This document shows positions 1-11,227 of a stretch of 64,000 nucleotides of DNA, in pieces; position 1 is the first letter of the stretch; the number at the start of each line of letters is the position of its first letter. The position numbers and the translations under genes are program-made. Below the pieces are notes generated by a model. The model had not been told where the DNA came from, searched no databases, and worked only from the letters and a program-made list of their open reading frames with translations. Source of the DNA: Daucus carota subsp. sativus (taxonomy: Eukaryota; Streptophyta; Magnoliopsida; Apiales; Apiaceae); NCBI RefSeq assembly GCF_001625215.2, contig NC_030389.2, forward strand, positions 2,268,930-2,332,929. The letters are read 5' to 3'.

Positions 1-320
1 GCAGTAAGCTATTTTGTTTCGATGATACTGGCCATATTGGTTGGCTATATTTCAGAATTAGTAATTTATTATTCTTTCAAATTGTTATTATAAAAGAATG
101 TATATTATCATATGGTAATAAATGATACGAAATCTTAGTACATGCCTGTAGGCTGTAATGGTTGGCCAAATATAGCCAACATCAATTGGTTGGCTATATT
201 TTTAGATAAAGGTTATGTGTGGTTGGAGTGGAGCTAATTTCACACATTATCTACAAATTTTATTTATGGTATGATTTAATGAATTTTAGCTAAGGGTTTT
301 GATGGGTTGGAGATGCTCTA
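1..320. repeat. Right part of a MITE of the GAGCATCTCCAACC family
   Basis: The segment ends in GGTTGGAGATGCTCTA, the inverted end of elements seen again at 25487-25880 and 33681-34540. Internal motifs such as TATAGCCAACCAAT are shared with those copies. The left end lies outside the window. Non-coding; the superfamily is not certain because no clean target duplication is visible. Confidence 0.6.
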
Positions 321-863
321 AATAAGTAATGTATTCTAAGTTTAAGTTTATCCGATGGTCCAATTAAATCTCTATACCGATTTATTTTAATTTTGAAATT
401 TAATTTTAAAAGATGATATTTTGATATTTCAAAATTATATTACGTTTACAAATTACATAATATGTTATAAATTACTAACAAATTATCTAAAAATTAGACT
501 CAAACGAGAACAAGTCCCTCGACAACTAGTGTATTGCGTAAACAGACGATATTTTGTTATAATATAAAAATGATAATTTTTATGGTGAAGTTTGATAGTG
601 AAATTTATAACAACTTACTGTAAAAACCGAAAACAATTTTTTCCAAAAGAATGGAAGGATCTACTTTTTCTAAAATCAGCTTTTCAGCTAAAACGTGCGG
701 TTTAGAATAACTGCTTTTAGATTTATCAAACGGTTGTTAGGTGCATGCAAGAGCAATCCAAACATTACCTTAATCATGTCCAACTTTTTTGGAATCCCAC
801 ATTAAGGCTGCTTCTTGTCAAGGCTTTACAATCAATCAAGTACCAACTTTTCTTACAACTGTC
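321..863. other. AT-rich intergenic DNA with duplicated-block fragments
   Basis: No gene seen. About 336-560 resembles 11849-12040 (both begin ATTCTAAGTTTA and carry an ACAACTAG motif). About 780-863 resembles 19425-19490 and 20101-20110, the DNA upstream of gene B. These are remnants of the segmental duplications that shaped the window. Confidence 0.55.
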
Positions 864-866
864 AAT

Positions 867-905
867 ATGCTTAGCTGAGCTGCCACAACAGGCGCACTTA
901 ATGTG
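867..905 (+). repeat. 39-bp direct repeat, left flank of the MULE
   Basis: The 39 bases starting ATGCTTAGCTGAGC and ending CTTAATGTG recur at 4371-4409, directly outside the right TIR. A related uninterrupted sequence occurs once at about 20106-20151. Six extra bases (906-911) separate this copy from the left TIR. MULEs normally duplicate 8-11 bp, so 39 bp is unusual. Confidence 0.85.
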
Positions 906-911
906 GAGTCC

Positions 912-3900
912 ATTCCCAAACTAACCTAGTTTGGAGTTGGTTTTCCCAATCTAACCTACTTTGTTCGATTCTTCCCAAACTAACCTACTTTACTATTCAA
1001 ACTCAGTCTTTTCATTTTTCAGATTTTATTTCATTTATAAAAATCCTTTTATATTATATATATATATATATATAGTAATACCAAACGGGTTATATAAAAT
1101 TCATAATTTATATTATTATTATATTAAAATTTATATTTTACGTAGATAATTATTATTGATTAATAAATAAATATTAAGTTAAGTATATTTATATTAAAAT
1201 TTGTAATTAATTATTGACTTATATAAATAAATGAAATTTATATTTTTAAAATTATTTATTTTGTAATTTTTTTATGAATTGTCAAATCTACTGTAAAGTT
1301 GTCTGCTTGTAAGAAAATAATGTATCTGTGGAAACGAATTGTCACCTCAATGTAAGCTTTTTCTAGCTGCTATTCAAAATTTAAAACAGAGCAGTCTAGT
1401 CTAGTCAAACAGTAAGATTTTCAAAATAATTTTACTTTTTCAGCTGCATGTTATTCAAACTTTTCAGTGTATAGTCACTTCAACTGTTTTTAAAAATAAT
1501 AATTCAACACCTCTAACATTATTATACCACTTGAAATGGCTATATATACATGCACTTAGACTCCTGCATTGAAACACAACATAGCAAACAAAGGTACTTT
1601 TATTTAAATTTCTCTCAATTCTAGGTATTCTTATTATAAGCTTGTACACATTATACTAAATTTTGTCATTTGTATATTTTCATTTCAGATGGAAAATTCA
1701 AATTCAAACAATTATCCAGATTTTGGAGATCACTATGGAGATCATTTCATGAGTCAAAATAATAATTATTATGATAATTATAATCCTTTTCAGGCTCAAG
1801 ATACAAATGTTGGTACTAGCCAAAATAACACAAATTTTTATCACTCTCAGGAAATTCAAATGGAAGAAATTATCAACGAGGGAGTAAGAAGATCAACTGC
1901 AGTCTATAATCTAAGCGAAACTGACAATTTTAACTCATATCAGGAAGTGGATAGTGAGGACTTGGATAGTGAAGAATTAGACGGTAGTGACGATGCGAAT
2001 GATTCAGATTCATCAAGCGATGCAGGTGCTGATGGTCAAAATAATGAGGCAAATTATACGGAGGAACATACTCCTAGTGCGCCATGGTTTGCAACTGAAG
2101 ATGTCACCAACAATGATAATCCAGGTTTTATTCCGAACTTTAATCCACTTACAGATGATCTGTTTGAAGGTCAGTGTTTTGCAGATAAGCAAACTGCTAT
2201 TAGTGCAATAAAAGAGATCCATATCAAAAAATCCAGAAACTATCATGTTGTGAAGAGTACTACAACATTGTATGAGGCAAAATGTGTTGTGTCTGGATGT
2301 CCATGGCGAATTAGAGCTATAAAAAGAAAGAGATATGGTCACTTCGAAATCACCAAACTCCCTGTTGAACACAATTGTCTTTTGAGAACAATCCAACGAG
2401 ATCACAAGCAACTTAGCTCAAAGTTAATTGCAGATGTTATCAAAAATCAAGTACTATATACATTCAAGTATTCAACAAAACACTCACACGCACACGCACA
2501 CACACATATATAAGATTTCTTATTTCATGTTTATTCGTCTAGGTAAAGGAGAGCCTGTACTTAAAAGTAAGAAATATCCAGAGCCAAATTACGGAGATGT
2601 ATAAATATCATGTTAGCTACAAGAAGGCATGGATCGGAAAGCAAAAGGCCATATCAGATGTGTATGGTGATTGGGCTACTTCGTACTCCAAGCTTCCACA
2701 ATTTTTAACTGCTTTGATGCATTTTAATCCAGGTACAAGAGCTATTATTGAAGCTGAAAATATAACTGGAGATGAAATTACATCAGTGTGCAAACGTGTA
2801 TGGTGGGCATTCAAGCCGATGGTTGATGGATGGCGACATGCTAGACCTGTTATTAGCATTGATGGTACATTTCTAAAAGGAAGGTACAATGGAAAATTGT
2901 TGATCGCAATGGGGTTCGATTCAAATAACCATCAATATCCACTTGCTTATGGCCTTGTTGATGAAGAAACAACAATCAATTGGTCATGGTTCTTACGTTT
3001 ACTCCGAAGATATATATGCCAGGATAGGAGATGAGTATGTATAATTTCAGATCGTCACGCTGGAATTATTGAAGCAATGAAAAAAGATCAAAATGGTTTC
3101 ACCGGTGACATGGGTATACACCGTTTTTGTCTTCTACACATTCGTAGTAATTTCAGTTCAGCATATCCTGGAACACATTTGAAGATGTTATGTTGGCTAG
3201 CTGGAAATACATCTCAAGTGAGAAAGTTCGATGCAGCAATGAAGCAAATTAAAGAGCTCAATCCTGATGCAGAAAATGGCTTCGTAATATCCCGCTTGAG
3301 ATGTGGACAATGTCTTTTGATGGAGGACATCGTTATGGGCAAGCAACGACAAATATGATCGAAAGTTTCAACGGATGTATAAGATCTGCTCGTTTTCTGC
3401 CGGTCACATCAATGGTGGAGTATTTATATTATCGCTCCGTAAAACTTGTTGCAGAAAGACGTACACAGACCTTAAATGATCTCCAAAATGGTCATATTTA
3501 TTGCCAGAAATCAAGAGAGCTATTCGAAAATATTGAAAAGAAGGCATCAGCACACAAAATCATCCCGTATAATGAACAAAGAGGAATTTTCGAAGTGACT
3601 ACTGCTCGTTACAAGACTCAGAAGGGGTATTGAAAAGGTGGCAACAAGCATACAATTGACCTTGGTAAAGGCTTTTGCTCTTGTGGAAAATGGAGTCGAT
3701 ATCATTCCCCATGTTCGCACATAGTTGCGGGTTGTTTGATGTGCAGTCTTGATTGGAAACAATATATTGAACCATCTCATAGTTTGACAACATTATATGA
3801 GATGTGGAAATATGAATTTTTTCCACTCGCTAATCAAGCTTATTGGACATTTCCACTGGCAAATAATTGGGAAAGATATGGCACGCTCTTTCCAGATGAG

Positions 3901-4370
3901 AATTTGAAGAAGAAGAAAAATAAACGAGGACAGAGAGGTCAAAGTCAGCGTATTCGGACAGAGATGGACAATTCAAGAAAAGCTATAAGTTGTGGGAGAT
4001 GTGGACAAGAAGGCCATACAAGACGTAGCTCACGATGTCCTCAAAATAAGCATTAGTAACGCATAAATGCATGTGTAATTGTCTTTTATTAATTATGAAG
4101 TCTTTTAATTTTAGTTGTAGTATTATTTTATATTATTTGTATTGTTTAATATATGTTTTGTATTTGAAAATTATGAAATTTGTGATATATTTATATATTT
4201 ATAATTTATTATTATAAATGAAAGAATTCTAGTAAATTAAATAAAAATTTAAAAAATAAAAAGAAAATACAAAAACTGAGTTTGAACAGTAAAGTAGGTT
4301 AGTCTGGGAATGATTGAACAAAGTAGGTTAGTTTGGGAAAACCAACTCCAAACTAGGTTAGTTTGGGAAT
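912..4370 (+). mobile_element. Mutator-like element (MULE) with 95-bp TIRs
   Basis: The left TIR (912-1006) and right TIR (4276-4370) are 95-bp inverted copies with only a few visible differences. Each TIR contains three iterations of a motif like CCCAAACTAACCTACTTTG. The interior holds one plus-strand transposase gene of the MuDR/MURA type. A (TA)n run lies at about 1055-1075. The element was probably autonomous once but its gene is now broken, so any movement would need a transposase supplied in trans. It sits inside a 39-bp direct repeat rather than a 9-bp one. Confidence 0.9.
1689..4056 (+). pseudogene. MuDR-type MULE transposase, inactivated
   Basis: Exon 1 is 1689-2450 (254 codons: acidic Ser/Asp/Asn-rich start, then a MuDR-like DNA-binding region with CVVSGCPWRIRA). 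Intron 2451-2542 (GT-AG) contains a CA-rich microsatellite. Exon 2 is 2543-4056. The MULE catalytic core is present: D in ISIDGTF (2861-2863), D in IISDRHAG (3050-3052), E in MIESFN (3361-3363). A SWIM zinc finger (CSCGKW...HSPCSH, 3676-3720) and a C-terminal Cys/His knuckle (about 3991-4038) follow. Three lesions break the frame: TGA at 3032-3034, a 1-nt shift at about 3270-3277, and TGA at 3631-3633. Both stops are where CGA (Arg) is expected, so C-to-T deamination is likely. Intact length would be about 758 aa, usual for the family. The catalytic residues survive, so the decay looks recent. Confidence 0.92.
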
Positions 4371-4409
4371 ATGCTTAGCTGAGCTGCCACAACAGGCGCA
4401 CTTAATGTG
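4371..4409 (+). repeat. 39-bp direct repeat, right flank of the MULE
   Basis: Identical to 867-905 and abutting the right TIR with no spacer. Downstream sequence continues into ATATCATTGGATCTG, matching the paralogous block at about 20152-20166, which shows what the site looked like before insertion. Confidence 0.85.
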
Positions 4410-4649
4410 AATATCATTGGATCTGCCCCCACCTCAAATTCCTCGTCAAAGATTTGATTGTTATTTGCGGCTTTTCTTTGTCATGGATAAAAGTTGATTA
4501 GTTTATGTGTGCCTTTCGCAAGCAAGTCGGGCCTCTTTCTAATAAAAACTAGCTTACGTTTTTCTATCTGCTCAAAAGTCTTTCTAAGAAACTGCCCAGA
4601 GAAGTTAAAACGTTAGAAAGCTAATTTTTTAGAAATTTATTATAAATAT
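4410..4649. other. Intergenic block duplicated at 20152-20350
   Basis: No coding region. Shared stretches include CCACCTCAAATTCCT, CTTATGTTTTTTATCTGCTCAAA-like text and ATTAGAAAGCTA, in the same order as at about 20160-20345. It is part of the long tandem duplication between the left block and the gene B/C interval. Confidence 0.5.
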
Positions 4650-4651
4650 TA

Positions 4652-4952
4652 TTCCCTCGGTTTTGTCCATTTTATACAGTTTGCTTTTTAACATCTCACT
4701 TAATTGTATATATTATAAAAATAAAATAAAATTTAATAATATAAAAATTTAACTACATCCATTAGTTTCTCTCCCTACATCCACCTTGTACGTTAAATAT
4801 TGATGGTTCTCACCACTATACCCATTTTATACATAAATATTAGTTAGTCTCACTTCTTCACCCACTATTCTTACTTTTCTTCATTAAATTACACTTTTTC
4901 TTAATCTGCGTATCATTCTTCATGTATACACTTCTTATTGGAACGGAGAGAG
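4652..4952. mobile_element. Stowaway-like MITE
   Basis: Ends are TTCCCTCGGTTTTG and an inverted GAACGGAGAGAG, with TA on both sides (4650-4651, 4953-4954). No coding capacity. The ends have diverged, so this is an older copy of the family. Confidence 0.7.
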
Positions 4953-5438
4953 TATGTGTTTGAAATTTTTTATAATTTTACTACTTCTGAAAGTATGTGT
5001 AAAAATATTATCTCCAACTAAAAGCAGTTACGAGTTGACATATTTTGGAAGCGATGTAATATGCCATCATTGTCGATTTTTGTAAATATTTCCTTCTCGA
5101 TATACACCACGAAACTATTATTCATCCATTCATCCATTCATCTCCCATCTTGTTTCTCATTATGTCTTGACTCCCATCTTGTTTCTCATTCTGTCTTGAC
5201 TATATTCATTGCAAAAAATACTCTTTTAACAGAAGCTATTGCAACACAGATAAAAATAATGCCAATTTTATCAAACGATATACTAATGGACAAGTTTGAG
5301 CTTTCCTAGTTGCTACCTAACATATTGCATGTGTTATTTTTGTTGAATGAAGTAGTCCGCCTGAGCCAATTTTAATGGACTAATAACCAATGAGTTTGGC
5401 AAAGTATATGTGTATTAATGTATATATCTTTTGTTTTA

Positions 5439-5925
5439 CTCCCTCTTTGTTTCAAAATACATGTTTATTTTAATAAAATAAAAATTGTTTCAAAATACTC
5501 GTTCACTTCAACTTTTAATATAAATTTATATTTCCAAAAACAACTCTCCTTCACATATTTCAAATTTATATTTTCAAGATCAACCATATACCACATACTC
5601 CCTCCGTCTCATAATAAGAGCTGTTTTGACTTTTTACACGTAACTTGAGGTGTATAAAAAACATACTTTCACATATTATTTTTTTTTCAAATAAAAATTT
5701 AGCGTCTATATTTTTGTTAAAAAAAGAAAATTTAAGAAATAATACATAGAAGTATAGTTTTTCTACATCTCAAATTACGTGTCAAAAGTCAAAGCGACTC
5801 TTATTATGGGACAGAGGGAGTATTAGATTCAATTAATGATTTGATACACCTTTTTTTCTCAAAATCTACTTTTCTTAAATTATGTGATTTTTTGAAAGTG
5901 GACGTGTAATTTGAAACGGAGGGAG
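5439..5925. mobile_element. Stowaway-like MITE carrying a nested second copy
   Basis: Begins CTCCCTCTTTGTTTC and ends GAAACGGAGGGAG, flanked by TA (5437-5438, 5926-5927). A complete second element (5598-5820) is inserted within it, so about 260 bp belong to the outer element. Confidence 0.8.
5598..5820. mobile_element. Inner Stowaway-like MITE
   Basis: Begins CTCCCTCCGTCTCATA and ends TATGGGACAGAGGGAG with TA on each side (5596-5597, 5821-5822). The arms pair over most of their length (GTTTTGACTTTTTACACG against CGTGTCAAAAGTCAAAG), so the transcript would fold into one long hairpin. It post-dates the outer element. Confidence 0.88.
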
Positions 5926-5929
5926 TAAT

Positions 5930-6715
5930 TTTTTTTTAATGGGGTAGCAAACAATAATTTATAAAATCAAATTTATATAAAAAAAAAATATATTAGTGAA
6001 GCAGGTCGGTGGACTCCAAGCACATGGTTCCTTCCGCCACTGACAACAATTAGGTTTAACAAGAAAAATATGTCATGTCCAGCTCTTTAGATAATTAAGT
6101 ATTAAACAAATTAATCCTTACTTTCTTTACCAAACTGTGACAACTCAATAGTTCCAGCTTTATTATTTCGAAGACCTATTTCAAGTGTTTTTCTAAACAA
6201 TTTAAGTATTTGGTTTATATCAAAATTCAAGATAATCTAATATGTTTTTTTGAGGCACGCAAATAATAAGTGGCCTTCCGTTTTCTCGACTCTTATTATA
6301 TAAAAAAAGAATTATTGGAAAGAAATTTTGGGAGAGAAGTGCTAAGTTGTATCTTATAACTTCTATTTCCCTTTGACCTTTTTTCCTAGTAAATATCTAT
6401 TTTTCTAAATTAAAAAACATTAAATTTAACTTAATACTTTAATCACTTATTTTCATTCAAAATTTTTAATAATTTCTAAGTCACAACTTATTTATAATAA
6501 ACAAATTTCTAATATCTCATACACCGGTTTTCTAGAAAAAATGTATGAATATTTGAACTATAAAGAGGGAGATATTTAGACTACAATACAAATCATTGGA
6601 CTTAAGGAAATCATTAGCACTTGGGCTTGCTGCATGACCGAAAATGACAAATGAGTAGAAAATTGACTTGACATCCTCTTTTGCCATTATTTTTCTCCAT
6701 GTTGCTTTCTTTAAT
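5930..6715. other. Intergenic DNA duplicated at about 22320-23330
   Basis: No gene. Several stretches match the downstream block, for example ATTCAAGATAATCTAAT (6230 and 22460), ATACACCGGTTTTCTAGAAA (6518 and 23047) and the ATTGACTTGA segment (6660 and 23260). This marks unit 1 of the segmental duplication. Confidence 0.65.
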
Positions 6716-7003
6716 GGGTCCTGTTCCTTGACAACCCCGTGTTAGATAAGAGTTATCTATATTTCAAAGGCCCAGATCCAATCTGAGATTTTAATGTATC
6801 CGCTATAAAAAACCGCGGATAGGGAAAACTCCCATCCGCGGTAAATAACCGCGGATAGAGAGTTTTCCCTTCCGCGGAAAATAACCACGGATACATTAAA
6901 AACCCAAAATTGAATCTGAGCCCTTGAAATATAAATCTAACGGCCCCCGTACAGTGTGTTAGATAACCCTTATCTAACACGCGGTTGCTGTGGAACAGGA
7001 TCC
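6716..7003. mobile_element. Non-autonomous MULE (MITE) with CCGCGG hairpins
   Basis: A 9-bp target duplication TTCTTTAAT (6707-6715 and 7004-7012) brackets ends GGGTCCTGTTCC and GGAACAGGATCC. The paralogous block near 23300 lacks the insertion, confirming the boundaries. The interior is nearly palindromic, with repeats of CCGCGGATA and AGTTTTCCC that can form stacked hairpins. It contains no real ORF. Confidence 0.88.
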
Positions 7004-7384
7004 TTCTTTAATAAGTAAGATTTTCTTTCTTTTTCTTATCTTTAAGGTTCCCCTCACTGTTCATCAATAACCACCAATAACCGAAAGAGTCTAGTCAATC
7101 ATTATTTTTTATACCCCGATAATACAACATTATACAATAAAATCTCATTATTTAATACTCCGTATGAGAAACGTGTATTCATATACAAACTATCTATTCT
7201 AAAGTTTCTATTACAGTCATCACAGAAGATGCATTACATTAAGAGAACCAAAAACAAGCACATTCAGGCGTTAGATCCTTGACTTTAATCAAACATCGTA
7301 GAAAATGCATATATTTAGACAATTTCACAGCAATATGAATCACACACCCTTTGCATTGTTCCGGTGATAAGAATATCAATTATA

Positions 7385-7540
7385 TTACAAATAAATCAAC
7401 TTTCGATTGCTATCCCTCTCAGGCCATTCATTCTTACCATCAATTTGTAGTGCCGCTTCCTTTCGGTTCCCATCTGCAGATGACTGACTCTCCACATCAT
7501 CGATATATATTGGCACCTTAAGTGGATCAGCATATGATTT
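7385..7540 (-). other. Alternate-frame C-terminal tail conserved among copies A-C
   Basis: Directly after the TAA stop of copy A (7541-7539), the next frame is open for 51 codons and reads as peptide-like sequence (SYADPLKVPIYIDDVE, then Gln/Lys/Arg-rich). Copies B (to stop at 16535-16537) and C (to stop at 27117-27119) keep the same frame, and copy C differs by an in-frame 3-nt indel. It could be a relic of an ancestral longer protein or be reached by splicing or frameshift. Its wording resembles the repeat tail of gene G (AYANSEVVM). Confidence 0.4.
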
Positions 7541-10500
7541 ATTCCACATCCTTCATTGCTACTTCTTCTGATTGATTCTCCACATCCCACTGTACTGCTT
7601 TGGGTTGATCTGCAACAGATCGGTCCTCCACCTGTTGCTCCGTATTAGCTATTTCAATTATAATCATGAGTATTATCACGACACCCGCTACGTCAATACA
7701 TACTTTTGTAGCATATGAAAAGTTTTTCCAGAAAACTTCCCAAGGATGATTTTTCAGATTAAGCTCCATGAAATAGGCGAAAGCTAGTTGAAGATATGAT
7801 AAAAGAACTATAAAATCTAAAGCATTTGTTGTGGTGAGAACTTTTTCACTTTTGGGTGGAGTGGCGGATTGTGATGGAGTAAGTTGAGCTCTCTTTCTTT
7901 CGACAAAGAGCCTTAGACAGTAACAGCCAATGGCAAATGTCGCAAAGCTTGTCATCCAGTAAACTTTCCATAAATCTGCATCTCCTGTTGCAGACTTGGA
8001 TAAAGCAAGAAGTGCGAGCTTATATAGAAAATTCAGATATTCAGCTTTATTCCTGTTCAACTGAAAAAAGTAGATTGAACAATAAAATTAGAACACCTAT
8101 GTCGAACAATTTCAAAAATATCACGAAGCTTCTACATGATTTATAAAGAAATAAGGAGCTTCAAATAACATATCTTGTTGGATAGTCTGTAAGAACAAGG
8201 AGATCGAACAAGTTGTATTCGTGTGTGCGTATAATGTAATAACAGATACAATCGAAGGAGACATCAAAGAAAGGATATGAATGAATCTGAGTCCAATGCG
8301 AAACCACCTCCTAACAACACATAAGAATGACACCACCATCGAGCTAGAATCGAGCAAGATAATTATCACTAAAAGAGAGGACTGAGATGTATTTAGAATA
8401 CTCTGTTTTTTTTATCATAAAACCCTTACGACGTAAATAAATATATATAGGTGCAGACAGCGGCGGATCCAGGGTCCGAGCCAAGTGGGGTCCAATTTTT
8501 TTTAAACATGATAGGTAGCAAAATTAATATCTTCAGTCTTGTCTTCATCACTCTGCACCTGTGAGCACAAATGACTTGCTATTATTTTGTGTTTACTTTT
8601 CTTGACCCGGGCTTGAATTTTTTGGCCCCATAACATTTTTATTGGCCCCATTTTATATTACAGTTCTGATTTTTTATACATAAAAAAGTAGGTATTTTTT
8701 ATATAAAAATTCAAGTGGGGTCAGGGGCCCCCACCTGACCCCTGTGTATCCGCCACTGGGTGCAGAGAGCACTACACAATTTCAATAATTAATTAAACAA
8801 ATAATTTAACAACACCACTCCAATTTTAATCGACCCCGATTTTTGCTTTATTCATCTTAGTTCGCATACACGAAAAAACCCAAAACTTGGGACTTGGGAG
8901 GCCACTAACCTTGCCTTGAAATCCTACAACAAACACATACATTACAAACACGTTTAGCCACAGCACAAGTGTCTTGTTATGTAAAATCTTGATTTGCTCT
9001 GCTTTAGCTTCTAAATGTGAAACTTAAGGACCAGCTTTGAATAATCAATTCATGTCTCACCATCCTTAATCATTTTGAGTAAATAAATGTGCTTCAAAAA
9101 CTCACACGAAGGACACCACTTGTCACGCGCACACAACAATCACCTACTCAAAATACAATAATTCTCAAAATGGCTAGACAATATAGCGCTAAAACCCACA
9201 TTTCTTCTTACATATCTATCATTACAAATCAAGAAGCCAAGCATCATAGGTTCACATATTAAATCTACTAGGGGTGAGCAAAAAACCGAAATGAAACCGA
9301 AACCGATCCGAAACCGGGGAAAACCGGATAAAACCGATCCGAAACCGAAACCGAAAAATGAAAAACCGACCCGCTTGTTCGGTTTCGGTTTCGGTTTTAT
9401 GTTCAAACCGATCCGAGAAAAACCGAACCGAACCGATAATTAAAATAAATAAATAAGATTTATAATATATATAATTTATATCAACTTTTAAATTAATATA
9501 GTATATTATATTTTTTAAGATAGTAAGTTATAGAGAGAGTTAGATTATATGTTTGTTATTTTCTACTACATTTGTTATTTTCTGTTATTTTTGTTTAGAA
9601 TGAATATTGTTTTAGTATCCTGTTTAGAGTGATTCTTCTTCTTTAATTTTTTTTGGTTTTGGCTTCTCAACTGCACTTTGCTCTGCCTTAGCACAGTCTG
9701 TCTGTTTTAGTGGCTTATGTTTTTTTTCCCCTCGATTTTGAAAAGGCTGGATCTTTCTTTTATCTAATGCAATGCATTGCTTATTAAAAAAAAACCAACA
9801 AGAAGTCTGTAGATTCAGTTTTTGCCCCAGATGTTAAGAACTGAATATCAAGTGAAATAAACTAAGCAAACGCAAACAAGTAGTTTTCTGCCATGCATTG
9901 GTCTGCTATTTTCTAATGTCACTGCCTGATGCCATTTTCAATTTTCATGTTTATTAAACTTTAGTAATTTATCTTTCAATCTGTCCAAAAAAAAATAAAT
10001 TAATTTATCATTCAAGTATACTAATCATAGTCGTCTTGTATATTTGTAAATGCGGTTTTAAAACCGAAACCGATCCGATTATAACCGAACCGGAGTTTTC
10101 TAAACCGAAACCGAACCGATGGTATCGGTTGCAGTTTCGGTTTTAAATTTTAAAAACCGAGGACATGCGGTTTCGGTTGCGGTTTTATCCAAAAACCGCC
10201 CCGAACCGAACCACGCTCACCCCTAAAATCTACCATAAAAAGATGAGATCATCTTCCACAAAAATTGACATATGAAACATAACTTGATTAAAACACATGA
10301 CTTGACATATAAAACACATCTATTCACCTAAGCAAATTATGAAAAAACACATGACTTATTTTTTAGCAACCAAGCATTTTTTCGACAGCTTATGAGCCCG
10401 ACCAAACAGCATGTTTGGCCGGCTCATAAGCTACTTATTTTTGGTTTATAAACTACTAATAAGAGCTAAGCCAAACATCCCAGGCCACAGTAAAACCCCA

Positions 10501-10895
10501 ATTCTCCCCTTTTCAACCTCCTTAATCAAGCCCAGTCTTCGAAAAAAAATCCCAAATTTTGTTCGCAACATGGGTTTAAATAGATCAACTAAATTACCGA
10601 AGCAAGAGGAAAGCACAATCTCTTAAGATCACCGGAGTATGGCCGGAGATCACCGGAGCATTGCCGGAAAATATGATGAAAACTGATAAAAGTTTCGGAA
10701 ACATACCTCAGAAGAGACGTTCTTGATGAAGCTTCGAATCATCGAAAACAAGGCAGTGATTCTGTCAGCGACGACGATGACATGGCGGTGGTAGCTGCCT
10801 TGCTCCATGCATACATAGTAAATATAACAAGACAAAGAAATTAATAACATAAAAACAGCAAGTACAATCCAGCTTAGTTCCTTCACGTTAACCAT
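7539..10895 (-). CDS. Membrane protein of unknown function, family 1, copy A
   Basis: Two exons on the minus strand: 10895-10707 (63 codons, donor GTATGT) and 8060-7539 (acceptor TTTTTTCAG), phase 0 to phase 0, giving 236 aa. Exon 1 begins MVNVKELSW and has one hydrophobic span. Exon 2 adds about three to four more (YWMTSFATFAIGCYC, ALDFIVLLSYLQLAFAYF, CIDVAGVVIILMIIIEI) and ends in a charged soluble tail (VENQSEEVAMKDVE). I do not recognise the family. The exon pairing is inferred: the same two exons, with the same phase, occur in order in copies B and C. The 2.65 kb intron carries two hAT-type insertions. A TATA-like motif near 8440 leaves open a separate start for exon 2. Location is presumably a cell membrane. 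Confidence 0.7.
8458..8758. mobile_element. hAT-type MITE in the gene A intron
   Basis: An 8-bp duplication GGTGCAGA (8450-8457, 8759-8766) brackets ends CAGCGGCGGATCC and an inverted GTATCCGCCACTG. A relative with the end CAGGGGCGGATCTA is at 53184-53374. No ORF. Confidence 0.87.
9269..10225. mobile_element. hAT-type non-autonomous element in the gene A intron
   Basis: Ends TAGGGGTGAGC and GCTCACCCCTA with 8-bp duplication AAATCTAC (9261-9268, 10226-10233). The empty site survives in gene C at about 28626-28633, where AAATCTAC is present once in the same context. Subterminal regions are packed with ACCGAAACCG repeats on both sides. The AT-rich middle has no transposase. ORFs in the repeats are artefacts. 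Confidence 0.93.
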
Positions 10896-10964
10896 TTTGT
10901 TTTTGTTTCCTACAAAAGCTAAGAATAGAAAGCAAAGAGTTATGTTGAGAGGAAGAGTTTAGTA

Positions 10965-10982
10965 TTTGTTTTATATATGATT
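10965..10982 (-). promoter_or_regulatory. TATA box of gene A
   Basis: On the minus strand, ATATATAAAAC lies about 80 bp upstream of the ATG at 10895. Copies B (TATAAAAG, about 19372-19379) and C (TATATAAAAAC, about 29376-29386) have a TATA box at a similar distance, which supports the choice of start codon. Confidence 0.6.
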
Positions 10983-11227
10983 ATTGATGTAGACACATGT
11001 ATTGATCTGTAATCTCAGCCGTTGCATTTGCACGGTAGAATTAATGACGGTGAAAGTTTGTAATGTGGAAGTGTGAATGGTCGGCAGAGAGTAGCGAGCA
11101 GAGTGTATGAACTCAAAATCTGATGCCCTTATCATGCAAGGAAACTGCCGGGAAATTGCTTCCGCGCTGTGTAAGCAACTTGTTTATACCAAGCTATTTC
11201 ATATCGTCCTATTTTGTGTAAAACTTT

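Noticed and set aside
2013..2411. 132-codon minus-strand ORF
   Set aside because: Lies antisense to the first exon of the MULE transposase, which has clear domain content.
8121..8369. 82-codon minus-strand ORF in the gene A intron
   Set aside because: The corresponding segments in copies B and C do not keep this frame.
9140..9406. Phe/Gly-rich ORF reading GFGFGSVLSG
   Set aside because: Produced by ACCGAAACCG repeats at the end of a hAT-type element.
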